Source: Palsa-851 sp035534435 (GTDB lineage Bacteria > Chloroflexota > Dormibacteria > Aeolococcales > Aeolococcaceae). Taken from it: DNA of 64,000 nucleotides. The notes beneath the pieces were generated by a model. That model saw nothing but the letters and a program-made list of their open reading frames with translations, made no database searches and was not told the DNA's origin. This document shows positions 1-7,051 of the stretch, piece by piece; position 1 is the stretch's first letter; every line of letters begins with the position of its first letter. The DNA lies in assembly GCA_035534435.1 (NCBI GenBank), contig DATLRX010000081.1, forward strand, positions 1 to 64,000, written 5' to 3'. The translations under genes were made by a program, and so were the position numbers.

Positions 1-1099
1 TGACGCCGTACAGCGAGCCGAGGACGGCGGCGCCGAACGCCATTCCCGAGAACTGGTACAGCCCGCCGATCCCCATGGCGCGCCCGCGCAGATGCTCCGG
101 CGTGCTGTCGCCGATCACCGCGAACAGGCTCGGCTCGAGGATGACCGTCGCAACGGCCTCCACCGCCCCGATGACGAGGATCACCGCGAGGAGGCGGAGG
201 AACGGATACGTCGACGCGCAGAGCGCGACGATGAGCATCCCCGCGGTCACGAGCTTCCGCCGGTCGACACGGTCCGCCAGACGTCCGCCGGCTCGAGCCA
301 GCAGCAGGATCGGCAGCGCGAACAGGCTCACGGAGAGCCCGATGATGAGCGGGCTGTTGCCTCTCGCCGCGAGATACTGCGGCCAGACGACGTCGTACAT
401 GGACCAGATGGTCCCCACCGCGAACAGCGCGGCGATGGGCACCACGATGCCGCGAATGCTCCACCAGCGGAACCGTTCCGTCTGCGCGACGCGCGTCCCG
501 GCCGCGGCGCGCGTCTCCGGAACCCGGAGCATCGGCCCGATGCCGATGAACATCGCGAGGCCGGTGACGCCGAACACCGCCGAGTCCTGCCACAGCGCGG
601 CGGCCCCACCGATGAGCGGCCCCACGAGCAGCCCGACCATCTCGTATGCCTGAAGCTGCGAAAACCGTTGCGCGCGCTGGGTGGGATCGCTCAGATCCGT
701 CAGCGCGGCGCGGAGCGCCGGGACGTAGGCGCCGGCGCACGCGCCCATGAGGATCCGCAGCGCGGTGAGCACCGGCAACGTGCCGATGTTGAAGAACAGG
801 AAGAACGAGAGGAACGCATAGACGAGACGCGGCCCGACGAGGAACGGCTTCCGGCCCCAGCGGTCGCAGAGGCGCCCGGCCGGGACCTGCACGAGGGTGT
901 TCGCGACGAGCGGTCCGGCGATGAAGATCGCGACCGCGACGGAGCTTCCGCCGCGATGGGCGACGTAGAGCGGCGCGATCGGGAACACCGCGGCCACGCC
1001 GGTGAACATGACCAGCTGCCCGATGAGCAGCCAGAAGGCGGGATCGGCCTGGCGCCGGCCGGTGGGCACGAGGACGTCGGTGCGGGCCATCGGCGTCAT
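1..1099 (-). CDS. MFS transporter, C-terminus cut by window edge
   Basis: About 366 residues are visible; the reading frame is still open at base 1, so the C-terminus is missing. The protein is strongly hydrophobic with many predicted membrane helices. It has the major facilitator motif A (GRLCDRWGRKP) after the second helix and a second copy (GGRLADRVDRRK) in the C-terminal half, as in 12-helix drug or metabolite exporters. The ATG at 1099 is preceded by a GAGGAG-like ribosome site; an ATG at 1090 is the alternative. It is transcribed divergently from sufU. The substrate cannot be told from sequence. Confidence 0.85.
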   Translation of the reverse strand, partial: MTPMARTDVLVPTGRRQADPAFWLLIGQLVMFTGVAAVFPIAPLYVAHRGGSSVAVAIFIAGPLVANTLVQVPAGRLCDRWGRKPFLVGPRLVYAFLSFFLFFNIGTLPVLTALRILMGACAGAYVPALRAALTDLSDPTQRAQRFSQLQAYEMVGLLVGPLIGGAAALWQDSAVFGVTGLAMFIGIGPMLRVPETRAAAGTRVAQTERFRWWSIRGIVVPIAALFAVGTIWSMYDVVWPQYLAARGNSPLIIGLSVSLFALPILLLARAGGRLADRVDRRKLVTAGMLIVALCASTYPFLRLLAVILVIGAVEAVATVILEPSLFAVIGDSTPEHLRGRAMGIGGLYQFSGMAFGAAVLGSLYGV

Positions 1100-1141
1100 T
1101 CTCGGGGTGGCTCCTCAGGTTTTGCTCCTGGACCGTTGGAC

Positions 1142-1147
1142 TACGAT
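1142..1147 (+). promoter_or_regulatory. -10 box of sufU (leaderless)
   Basis: TACGAT ends 6 nt before the ATG at 1154, which would put the transcription start at or next to the start codon. No Shine-Dalgarno sequence precedes this ATG, consistent with a leaderless mRNA. The -35 is weak. Confidence 0.4.
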
Positions 1148-1153
1148 GGCTTC

Positions 1154-1612
1154 ATGGCAGTTGGCTACACGCCGGTCGACGACGATCTCTATCGCGAGAT
1201 CATCCTCGACCATTACCGCAATCCCCGTCACCACCAGACTGTTGACCCCGCGGATCGCGTCATCGAGGCGAACAACCCGCTCTGCGGCGACGAGATCGAC
1301 CTGAGCTACCGTCTCGCCGGCGGCGCCGTCGTGGCCATCGGGTTCACCGGCCGCGGATGCTCGATCAGCCAGGCGTCGGCGAGCATGCTCTGCGAGGCGG
1401 TGACCGGCATGAGCGTCGCCGATGCCGCGCGGCTCGCCGAGACGTTCCGCGCCATGCTCACGGGCAACGGCGACACCGGCGCCGCCGATATCGGCGATCT
1501 CGAGGCGCTGCGCGGCGTGCGCGCGTACCCCGTGCGCGTCAAATGCGCGACGCTGGTGTGGAACGCCCTGCTCGAGGGCCTGGCGGAAACTGAAGCGAGG
1601 ACCGGAACATGA
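1154..1612 (+). CDS. sufU: SufU-type Fe-S cluster assembly / sulfur-relay protein
   Basis: The 152-residue protein matches the NifU/IscU-like SufU family. The metal and sulfur-accepting residues are in place: C44 and D46 (NPLCGDE), C69 (GRGCS) and C131 (VKCATLVW). In Firmicutes and Actinobacteria SufU takes persulfide from the cysteine desulfurase SufS for the SufBCD scaffold. SufS and SufBCD are not in the window. The stop overlaps the next start (ATGA), so sufU and the DUF59 gene are translationally coupled. An upstream ATG at 1146 is out of frame. Confidence 0.9.
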   Translation: MAVGYTPVDDDLYREIILDHYRNPRHHQTVDPADRVIEANNPLCGDEIDLSYRLAGGAVVAIGFTGRGCSISQASASMLCEAVTGMSVADAARLAETFRAMLTGNGDTGAADIGDLEALRGVRAYPVRVKCATLVWNALLEGLAETEARTGT

Positions 1613-1950
1613 CCACGACCGACTCCACGACGCAGCCGGAGGCCAAGGCGTCCGACGAGCTCATCCGCGCGGCGCTGAGCGAGGTGTACGACCCGGAGAT
1701 CGGCATCGACATCGTGTCGCTCGGTCTGATCTACGGCACCAAGATCGACGACGACGGGCTGCTCACGATCGACATGACTCTCACCACGCCGTACTGCCCC
1801 ATGGGCCCGATCATCGAGACCCAGGCGCACGCGGTCTGCGCGCCGCTGCCCGGGGTTCGCGACGTGCACATCAACCTCGTGTGGTCCCCGCCGTGGGACC
1901 CGCGGACGATGGCGTCGGACGAGGCGCAGCTCGAGCTCGGCATCTACTGA
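1609..1950 (+). CDS. sufT: SufT-like DUF59/MIP18 family protein
   Basis: A 113-residue protein of the DUF59 (MIP18/PaaD) family. The core DPEIGIDIVSLGLIY lies at about residues 28-42 and the conserved TPYCPMG cysteine at C63. The family helps mature Fe-S proteins, and the four-base overlap with sufU supports that role. The C-terminal VWSPPWDP stretch is typical of SufT-like members. The function is a family inference. Confidence 0.88.
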   Translation: MTTTDSTTQPEAKASDELIRAALSEVYDPEIGIDIVSLGLIYGTKIDDDGLLTIDMTLTTPYCPMGPIIETQAHAVCAPLPGVRDVHINLVWSPPWDPRTMASDEAQLELGIY

Positions 1951-1989
1951 CCTCGACGCCGGGCCCGTGTGTCTGGCATGGTTGCCGCC

Positions 1990-2358
1990 ATGGAGCGGGT
2001 CTTCACGCACGCCGAGGCAACCGCGCTGATCCCTGAGCTCACCGAGTTGCTCACCGCGCTTCGCGTCGCGCATCGCCGTTCGGCCGGACGTTCCGCTGAA
2101 AGCGCGCAGCACGCGGTGTCGACGAACGGCTCCGCTGCGGCCGCTCTCGCCGCCTCAGCGCCGTTTCACGACGCACAACGCCTCAGCGGCCGGATCGGCG
2201 ATCTCGGTGTGATCCTGCGCGACCCGGAGACGGGTCTCGTCGACTTTGCAGCCGTTCGCGAGGGGGAGCCGGTCTACCTCTGCTGGCGGCTCGGCGAGGA
2301 ACGGATCGGGTACTGGCATCCACGCGACACCGGGTACATGGGGCGCCTGCCCCTCTGA
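1990..2358 (+). CDS. DUF2203 family protein
   Basis: About 122 residues. The family hallmarks are the C-terminal GLVDFAAVREGEPVYLCW stretch, then LGE and the YWH motif. The N-terminus reads FTHAEATALIPEL, which matches the usual start of DUF2203 proteins and favours ATG 1990; in-frame GTG 1969 and ATG 1978 are possible. No ribosome site is evident. The function of DUF2203 is unknown. It lies 39 bp after the sufT stop. Confidence 0.75.
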   Translation: MERVFTHAEATALIPELTELLTALRVAHRRSAGRSAESAQHAVSTNGSAAAALAASAPFHDAQRLSGRIGDLGVILRDPETGLVDFAAVREGEPVYLCWRLGEERIGYWHPRDTGYMGRLPL

Positions 2359-2367
2359 GCGTCCGCC

Positions 2368-3045
2368 TCAGGCCGGCGCTTCGAAGGCCGCGAGCTTCGC
2401 CACGTCCTCGCTGGTCATCCGCACGAAGAGCGCCATGTCGTCGCTGCGGTCGAGGAAGCGCACCTGCACGACGATGTCGTGCTTGAAGAACCCGACCGGC
2501 CGGACGACGATGCCGGCCAGCTCCCCCTCGTCGAAGAGCACGTCCTGAACGGTCCCGAGCTTGTCGCCATCGTGTCCGATCATCACATCCTCGCCGTGGC
2601 GGATCTCGATGTCGCCCGGCTCCTTGTCAGCGGTCTCATCGAGGCGCGGGAACAGCGGTCCGGCGCCGAGCGGCCCGCCGACCATGGCGGCCGTGTAGCG
2701 CCACTGGTCACCGGCCTGGAGCGGCCTGTACTGGTAGCTGAGGTAGGGCGGCAGGTTGCGCGTGGCGCGCTTGTCGAGCTTGAGACGCACATCTCCCGGC
2801 GTGACGCTGTCGACCGCGTCGAGAGGCACCAGCACCTCCGCGACCATCATCCCGGCGCCGGGCGCCAGGGCCTTCCCCGAGAACCACTCGGTCTCGCGCA
2901 CGACGAGCGCGTGCGGATCCCAGGTCTCGCCGTCGACGACAACGCGTTGCAGCGTACCGGCGTGGTGCCCGTCGGACGTGTGCACGGAGGCGCCGAGGTG
3001 GAAGTCGTCGACGACGCGAGCCGACGGCTCGGACCCGGCACTCAC
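2368..3045 (-). CDS. PRC-barrel domain protein
   Basis: The 225-residue soluble protein has two PRC-barrel-like halves. The N-terminal half (about 12-75) carries LGASVHTSDGHHAGTLQRV, and the C-terminal half (about 145-205) carries GEDVMIGHDGDKLGTVQDV. A proline-rich linker (LPPYLSYQYRPLQ) joins them. PRC barrels occur in RNA-processing, photosynthetic and stress proteins, so no specific role can be assigned. The start is GTG 3045. It converges with the DUF2203 gene with 9 bp between the stops. Confidence 0.7.
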   Translation of the reverse strand: MSAGSEPSARVVDDFHLGASVHTSDGHHAGTLQRVVVDGETWDPHALVVRETEWFSGKALAPGAGMMVAEVLVPLDAVDSVTPGDVRLKLDKRATRNLPPYLSYQYRPLQAGDQWRYTAAMVGGPLGAGPLFPRLDETADKEPGDIEIRHGEDVMIGHDGDKLGTVQDVLFDEGELAGIVVRPVGFFKHDIVVQVRFLDRSDDMALFVRMTSEDVAKLAAFEAPA

Positions 3046-3065
3046 GACAGAGCCCCGAACCGGGA

Positions 3066-3071
3066 TACACT
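3066..3071 (+). promoter_or_regulatory. Candidate -10 box for the 3.08-3.32 kb leader transcript
   Basis: TACACT matches the -10 hexamer seen before other genes here (24173, 31625 and 56606). It would start a rightward transcript near 3078 carrying the riboswitch-like stretch and the small ORF. The -35 is weak. Confidence 0.3.
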
Positions 3072-3119
3072 TTCCGGGCGTCTCTCGGCCCGGACCCGCC
3101 CCGCCTCACACACACGACG

Positions 3120-3165
3120 CAATGCGGAAGCGGTGCCGTGGCACTCAGGCAAAAGGAGGACCATC
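3120..3165 (+). promoter_or_regulatory. Glycine-riboswitch-like core, unconfirmed
   Basis: The 14 bases CTCAGGCAAAAGGA at 3144-3157 equal the conserved 3' core of glycine riboswitch aptamers. They follow a small hairpin (GTGC-CGTG-GCAC) and a CGGAAG-type element, as in that family. I could not find the closing P1 helix, and no glycine gene lies downstream on this strand. This is a suggestive match, not an identification. Confidence 0.25.
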
Positions 3166-3169
3166 GCCA

Positions 3170-3226
3170 ATGAACGATTGTTCGAGTACCACGTCCTTCC
3201 CGACCAGCGCTTGGGTGGAGAGCTGA
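3170..3226 (+). CDS. Possible 18-residue leader peptide
   Basis: ATG 3170 is preceded by a perfect AGGAGG at 3154-3159, 10 nt upstream, one of the best ribosome sites in the window. The ORF encodes MNDCSSTTSFPTSAWVES and stops at 3226. The ribosome site overlaps the glycine-riboswitch-like core, so ligand binding could mask it. Two hairpins follow at 3251-3288 and 3304-3320. No other gene lies downstream on this strand before parA. Confidence 0.3.
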   Translation: MNDCSSTTSFPTSAWVES

Positions 3227-3250
3227 CCGCAGGGAGCCAGGTCACCACTC

Positions 3251-3288
3251 GGAGAGAGGCGCAAACCGTCGCACTCGGCGGTCTCTCC
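3251..3288. repeat. Inverted repeat / hairpin
   Basis: GGAGAGA (3251-3257) and TCTCTCC (3282-3288) form a perfect 7-bp stem with an inner ACCG/CGGT helix. It lies in the gene-free stretch 3046-3342, which otherwise holds only the leader elements listed here. Confidence 0.5.
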
Positions 3289-3303
3289 ACTCACTCGCGC
3301 TAA

Positions 3304-3320
3304 CCGCGGCACAGCCGCGG
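3304..3320. terminator. GC-rich hairpin, possible bidirectional terminator
   Basis: CCGCGGC-ACA-GCCGCGG is a perfect 7-bp inverted repeat with a 3-nt loop. It lies 23 bp past the stop of the leftward gene 3343-3987 and at the end of the rightward leader. There is no T-tract, so termination is only a possibility. Confidence 0.35.
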
Positions 3321-3342
3321 CTCGAGCCATTCACCGGCTTCA

Positions 3343-3987
3343 TCAGGTGAAACGCGCCGTCTCGATCTGCGCCGCGCGGGTCGAGACGGACGGCGACGGG
3401 ACGATCTGGTCGGTTTCGACCCAGCCCTCGTCCGCGCCGGCCACGCGTACCTTCACGAACTGACCTTCGCGCTCCGCGAGTGCCTCGACCTCGGTGGCGG
3501 TGAAGATCTCACGGGCTCGCGGCGCGTCATGGCGTGGCTCGGTGAACAGGCGGTATGGCATGCCCGCCCAGGAGGCGACCAGGGTGACCGGGCCCGGCGG
3601 AATGCGCCGGTCGCGGTACACGGTTCGCGAGTCGCCCGCGCCTGCGGTGAGGAGCCGGACCACCTGCAGCGCCCGGCTCGTCGGGCCGCCGTCGGCCTTG
3701 CCCATCGCCTTGGCGATGAGACCGCCGCCGGAGCTCGCCTCGACCTCGACCGCCGTGCCCTCGGTGACCTCCACGGCACGAACACGCACCCAGCGGATGC
3801 GCACCTTCGGCTTCGACCAGTTGCCGAAGAGCCCGCGACGGCGATGCTCGACGATCCGCGCCTCGCTGTCGCCCACGATCTCGTAGCGGTACGGTGGGCT
3901 GCCGATCATCTGCTCCATCACCGCGAAGACCTCGCGCGGCGGAGCGGCGGCGATGAGCCGCCACGTGTGAGCGGAGGGAGCCAGCAT
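3343..3987 (-). CDS. Unknown protein with SH3-like C-terminus
   Basis: I do not recognise the family of this 214-residue protein. The N-terminal part resembles a small polar alpha/beta fold (residues about 8-90, TWRLIAAAPPREVFAVMEQM). The C-terminal stretch FVKVRVAGADEGWVETDQIV (about 175-195) looks like a bacterial SH3-like or KOW-type beta-barrel. There is no signal peptide and no strong membrane segment. It is transcribed toward the 3304-3320 hairpin and lies 25 bp downstream of the LAGLIDADG gene. Confidence 0.55.
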   Translation of the reverse strand: MLAPSAHTWRLIAAAPPREVFAVMEQMIGSPPYRYEIVGDSEARIVEHRRRGLFGNWSKPKVRIRWVRVRAVEVTEGTAVEVEASSGGGLIAKAMGKADGGPTSRALQVVRLLTAGAGDSRTVYRDRRIPPGPVTLVASWAGMPYRLFTEPRHDAPRAREIFTATEVEALAEREGQFVKVRVAGADEGWVETDQIVPSPSVSTRAAQIETARFT

Positions 3988-4012
3988 CGCCCCGGATTGT
4001 AGCCGGGCGCGC

Positions 4013-4441
4013 TCAGGCGTCCGGCGGCTCGATCGGCGCCTGCGACCCCACGCGCTCGATGCGGTATCGCTCGCACATGGTGTCGAAGCGTTCGGCCGTG
4101 TACGGGTCGAGCAGGCTGCGATGGCGCTCGATGAGGGGGACGATCTCGTCGCGGAGGTATCGCCCGCGGGCCGACCACTGGTAGTAGGAGCGCCCGCCGT
4201 GATGGTAGGGGCCGTAGAGCCGGCTCCCCGGGTACGTCCGTGTCAGCCACGCGAAGGTCTGCTCGTGGCGGACGTGCATCCGCAGGGTGACCTGGGGCTG
4301 GCGGCCGTCACCACCGAAGTGCCCCTCGCCGACGAGCAACCCGACCAGGAAGCCGGTCGCCAGTTCGTCGGGCTGGGTCGCGGGAGGCGGAGCCGGCTCG
4401 GGCACGACCCCACGGTATGAGAGCGGGTGTTTCACCGTCAA
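4013..4441 (-). CDS. Stand-alone LAGLIDADG-fold protein
   Basis: The 142-residue protein carries one LAGLIDADG-like helix (GFLVGLLVGEGHFGGDG, about residues 30-46). The following sheet and C-terminal helices (LRDEIVPLIERH) match homing-endonuclease folds. A single motif means it would act as a dimer if it cuts DNA. It is not inside an intron or intein and sits divergently beside parA. The listed start is TTG 4441; GTG 4435 or a later codon is possible. The 5' end overlaps the split parS-like palindrome. It may be a domesticated DNA-binding protein (inference). Confidence 0.6.
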   Translation of the reverse strand: MTVKHPLSYRGVVPEPAPPPATQPDELATGFLVGLLVGEGHFGGDGRQPQVTLRMHVRHEQTFAWLTRTYPGSRLYGPYHHGGRSYYQWSARGRYLRDEIVPLIERHRSLLDPYTAERFDTMCERYRIERVGSQAPIEPPDA

Positions 4442-4456
4442 GTTTGGTGTGAAACA
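4428..4456. promoter_or_regulatory. Split parS-like palindrome
   Basis: TGTTTCAC at 4428-4435 and GTGAAACA at 4449-4456 are exactly the two arms of the 16-bp parS consensus TGTTTCACGTGAAACA. Here they are separated by 13 bp. The site lies 172 bp upstream of parA. ParB normally needs contiguous arms, so this may be a degenerate site, a different operator, or a ParB site with altered geometry. Confidence 0.45.
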
Positions 4457-4488
4457 AGGCGTCTGCGGCTATGTGCGGCGGCGCTGAG

Positions 4489-4516
4489 TTTTCCACAGCG
4501 TGCGCAGTTTTCGACA
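4489..4516 (+). promoter_or_regulatory. Two DnaA-box-like sequences upstream of parA
   Basis: TTTTCCACA (4489-4497) and TTTTCGACA (4508-4516) are one and two mismatches from the DnaA box TTATCCACA and have the same orientation. They are in the 186-bp gap between the LAGLIDADG gene and parA and could let DnaA regulate parAB. They are weaker than the boxes near dnaA. Confidence 0.3.
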
Positions 4517-4627
4517 GGCGTCCAACTCGGAGAGGCGCGATGTCGCGCTTCGAGGGCTGGGGAAACTCGGGATAACTCTGCGTCCGCGTGATCGCCTCGG
4601 CGATCCGCCCATAATCACCCGCTAACC

Positions 4628-5437
4628 GTGCCACGCACCATCCTCGCAGTCGCAAATCAAAAGGGCGGTGTCGGCAAGACCACCACGGCCGTCAGCGTCG
4701 GCGCGGCTCTGGCCGAGATGGGCCGGAAGGTGCTCCTGATCGACATCGACCCTCAGGCCAACGCCACGTCGGGCGTCGGGATCGATCGCAGCCGCGTGGA
4801 AACGAGCATCTACGACGTCGTCGTGCTCGGCAGGTCTCTCGCCGATGCGAGGCTGCACACGGCAGTACCGGGCCTCGACATCATCCCGTCCTCCATCGGG
4901 CTTGCCGGGTCGGAGATCGAGCTCGTGGACCTCGCGCGCCGCGAGCGTCGGCTGCAATATGCACTCGAGTCGATGGCCTCCGACGACGATTACGTGCTCA
5001 TCGACGCACCGCCAAGCCTGGGGCTCCTCACGGTCAACGCCGTTGTCGCTGCCGAGGCGCTGCTCATCCCGATCCAGTGCGAGTTCTATGCCCTCGAGGG
5101 ACTCGGCCTCCTCATGCACACGCTCGCGCTGCTCCGCCGCGAGCTGAATCCGACTCTCGCCGTTGCCGGCATCGTCATGACCCTCTTCGATGCCCGGCTC
5201 GCCCTCGCGCACCAGGTGGTCGACGAGGTCCGTGCCCGTTTCGGCGATGAGTTGCTGACGCCCCTCATCCCCCGCAACGTGCGACTCAGCGAGGCGCCGA
5301 GCCACGGCATGCCGATCACCCTGTATGACCCGACGTGCCGCGGCGCCATCGCCTACCGCGAGCTCAGCGCCAATCTCGATGCCCGCATTCAGGGCAGGAA
5401 AAGCCTTACCCCAGCAGGGGTTTCGGAGCCGGTATGA
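4628..5437 (+). CDS. parA: Chromosome-partitioning ATPase ParA (Soj)
   Basis: A 269-residue ParA/MinD-family ATPase with the deviant Walker A KGGVGKTT at residues 12-19, the A' stretch LLIDIDPQANAT near 36 and Walker B VLIDAPPS near 120. It lacks an N-terminal HTH, as expected of chromosomal Soj/ParA. It binds DNA non-specifically when ATP-bound and moves ParB-parS complexes. The start is GTG 4628; CATAAT at 4610-4615 is a possible -10 giving a very short leader. The stop overlaps the parB start (ATGA). Confidence 0.95.
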   Translation: MPRTILAVANQKGGVGKTTTAVSVGAALAEMGRKVLLIDIDPQANATSGVGIDRSRVETSIYDVVVLGRSLADARLHTAVPGLDIIPSSIGLAGSEIELVDLARRERRLQYALESMASDDDYVLIDAPPSLGLLTVNAVVAAEALLIPIQCEFYALEGLGLLMHTLALLRRELNPTLAVAGIVMTLFDARLALAHQVVDEVRARFGDELLTPLIPRNVRLSEAPSHGMPITLYDPTCRGAIAYRELSANLDARIQGRKSLTPAGVSEPV

Positions 5438-6345
5438 GCGACGACCCGGCACCTCGATCCTTCCGGCGCCGCGGACTGGGGCGCGGCCTCGAGGCGCTGC
5501 TGAGCAACGAGTCCGAGGCTGCGGCCGAGGGCCCGCCGCTCGTCAACGTCGACCCGCGCGCGGTCGCTCCGAACCCGGAACAGCCACGCCGGGCATTCGA
5601 CGCCGAATCGCTGCAGGCCCTCGGGGACTCGATCCGGCTGCACGGACTGCTGCATCCGATCGTCGTCCAGCGCGACGGCGACACGTACCGGCTGGTCGCG
5701 GGGGAGCGCCGTCTGCGCGCGGCGCAGCTCGCCGGGGTCTCGGCCATACCGGCCATCGTCCGGCCCGCCGCCGAGTCCGGGCGCCAGTCCCTCGAGGTCG
5801 CACTCACCGAGAACCTCGTCCGCGCGGATCTCAACCCGATGGAGGAGGCCGCGGCATATGCTCGCCTGTCGGACGCTTTCGGGCTCACCCACGAGGCCAT
5901 CGCGCTACGCCTCGGCCGCACGCGATCGGGGGTGTCCAACGCGATCCGCCTGCTCAACCTCCCCGCCCCGGTCCAGGAGGCGGTCGCCGAATCGCGGTTG
6001 ACCGCAGGCCACGCGCGTGCCCTTCTCGTCCTGCCGGTCGCCTTGGACCAGGAAGCGCTCGCGGCGATCGTCATCGCGGACGGTCTCAGTGTCCGAGAGA
6101 CCGAGCAGGCCGTCCGCGAGCGCCTCGAACGCCACGATGCTCCGCCGCGGCCGCGCCCAGCCGGTCCCGAACCGGCGCCACTGACGCCAGACGACGCGGC
6201 CCTGCGCCGCGGTCTCGAACAGGCCCTCGGCGTCTCGGTGCGCCTGCAGCGCCGCAAGGGCGGCGGCGGGAGGATCGTCATCGACTGGGCCGAGGACGCG
6301 GATCTCGACGCGCTCTACGAGAGGTTGGGCGGCCCGCCGCTCTGA
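5434..6345 (+). CDS. parB: Chromosome-partitioning protein ParB (Spo0J)
   Basis: 303 residues. The N-terminal basic motif RRRGLGRGLEALL is typical of Spo0J. NPEQPRR lies near 47-53 and the CTP-binding GERRLRAA motif at 90-97. An HTH for parS recognition lies at about 151-172 (THEAIALRLGRTRSGVSNAI), followed by TAGHARALL. A C-terminal dimerisation domain follows a proline-rich linker. ATG 5434 overlaps the parA stop. Conserved CTP and HTH elements suggest a normal ParB, so the odd spacing of the nearby parS-like site is noteworthy. Confidence 0.95.
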   Translation: MSDDPAPRSFRRRGLGRGLEALLSNESEAAAEGPPLVNVDPRAVAPNPEQPRRAFDAESLQALGDSIRLHGLLHPIVVQRDGDTYRLVAGERRLRAAQLAGVSAIPAIVRPAAESGRQSLEVALTENLVRADLNPMEEAAAYARLSDAFGLTHEAIALRLGRTRSGVSNAIRLLNLPAPVQEAVAESRLTAGHARALLVLPVALDQEALAAIVIADGLSVRETEQAVRERLERHDAPPRPRPAGPEPAPLTPDDAALRRGLEQALGVSVRLQRRKGGGGRIVIDWAEDADLDALYERLGGPPL

Positions 6346-6357
6346 CGGGCCCCGGCG

Positions 6358-6984
6358 TCAGCCGACCGGGCGGTCGGCTGCTCCGGTGAAGCGTGCCTCG
6401 GCTGCGTCGGCGTCGAAATTGGCGAGGAACGCCTCGATGTACTTCGGACGGTCCGCGGGCTTGTAGTCGAGCAGGAACGCGTGCTCCCACACGTCCATCA
6501 CCACGATGGGCTTGAAGCCGGCGATGTTGCCGTCCTCGTGGAGCGTGATCCAGTGATTGCTCAGCCGGCCGGTTGCGGTGTCGAGATAGGTGACGGCCCA
6601 ACCGACACCTCGCATGCCGCCGATCGCGGTGAAATCCTTGCGCCACGTCTCAATGTCGCCGAAGGACTCGCCGAGCGCGCGACCGAGTGCGGACGACGAC
6701 GAGATGCCCCCGCCGGTTGCCTTGGTGAGGTTCCCGAAGTACCACTCGTGCAGGACCATTCCGTTGTACTCAAAGCCGAGTCTGCGGGTCAGCTCCGCGT
6801 ACGCGGGGTTCGAGGACTGGCCTGACGCCTGCATCGTCACGAGCTGCTCGTTGAGGAGGTTGACGTTTTTGACATAACCGCCATAAAGTCCGAAATGGAC
6901 CTCGAGCGTGTTGTCGGAGATGCCGGTCAGCCCGGAAAGGTCGAACGTTCGTGCCTTGTAGGGGGTCTGGGTCAGCAGGGCCAT
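6358..6984 (-). CDS. sodA: Superoxide dismutase, Fe/Mn family
   Basis: The 208-residue length is normal for the family. The four metal ligands are present: H30 (EVHFGLYGGYV), H79 (VLHEWYFGN), D164 and H168 (MDVWEHAF). The first helix has HFGLYGGYV instead of the common HHxxHH, a pattern found in a subset of SodFM enzymes. It dismutates superoxide, probably in the cytoplasm because no signal peptide is present. Metal choice cannot be read with certainty. It converges with parB with 12 bp between the stops and has a GAGGCGAGAG ribosome site. Confidence 0.93.
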   Translation of the reverse strand: MALLTQTPYKARTFDLSGLTGISDNTLEVHFGLYGGYVKNVNLLNEQLVTMQASGQSSNPAYAELTRRLGFEYNGMVLHEWYFGNLTKATGGGISSSSALGRALGESFGDIETWRKDFTAIGGMRGVGWAVTYLDTATGRLSNHWITLHEDGNIAGFKPIVVMDVWEHAFLLDYKPADRPKYIEAFLANFDADAAEARFTGAADRPVG

Positions 6985-7051
6985 CTCTCGCCTCGTGTGT
7001 GGAGCCGTTTTCGTCCTCGCCCATTCTGCCAGCGCCGGACGGTGGGCCGCA

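Noticed and set aside
75..1153. Long rightward frames across the MFS region
   Set aside because: They are Arg/His-rich antisense readings of a clear membrane transporter on the minus strand; only the part from 1154 is a real gene.
2479..3303. Rightward 274-codon frame over the PRC-barrel gene and leader
   Set aside because: Most of it is antisense to the PRC-barrel gene, has no ribosome site and no family resemblance.
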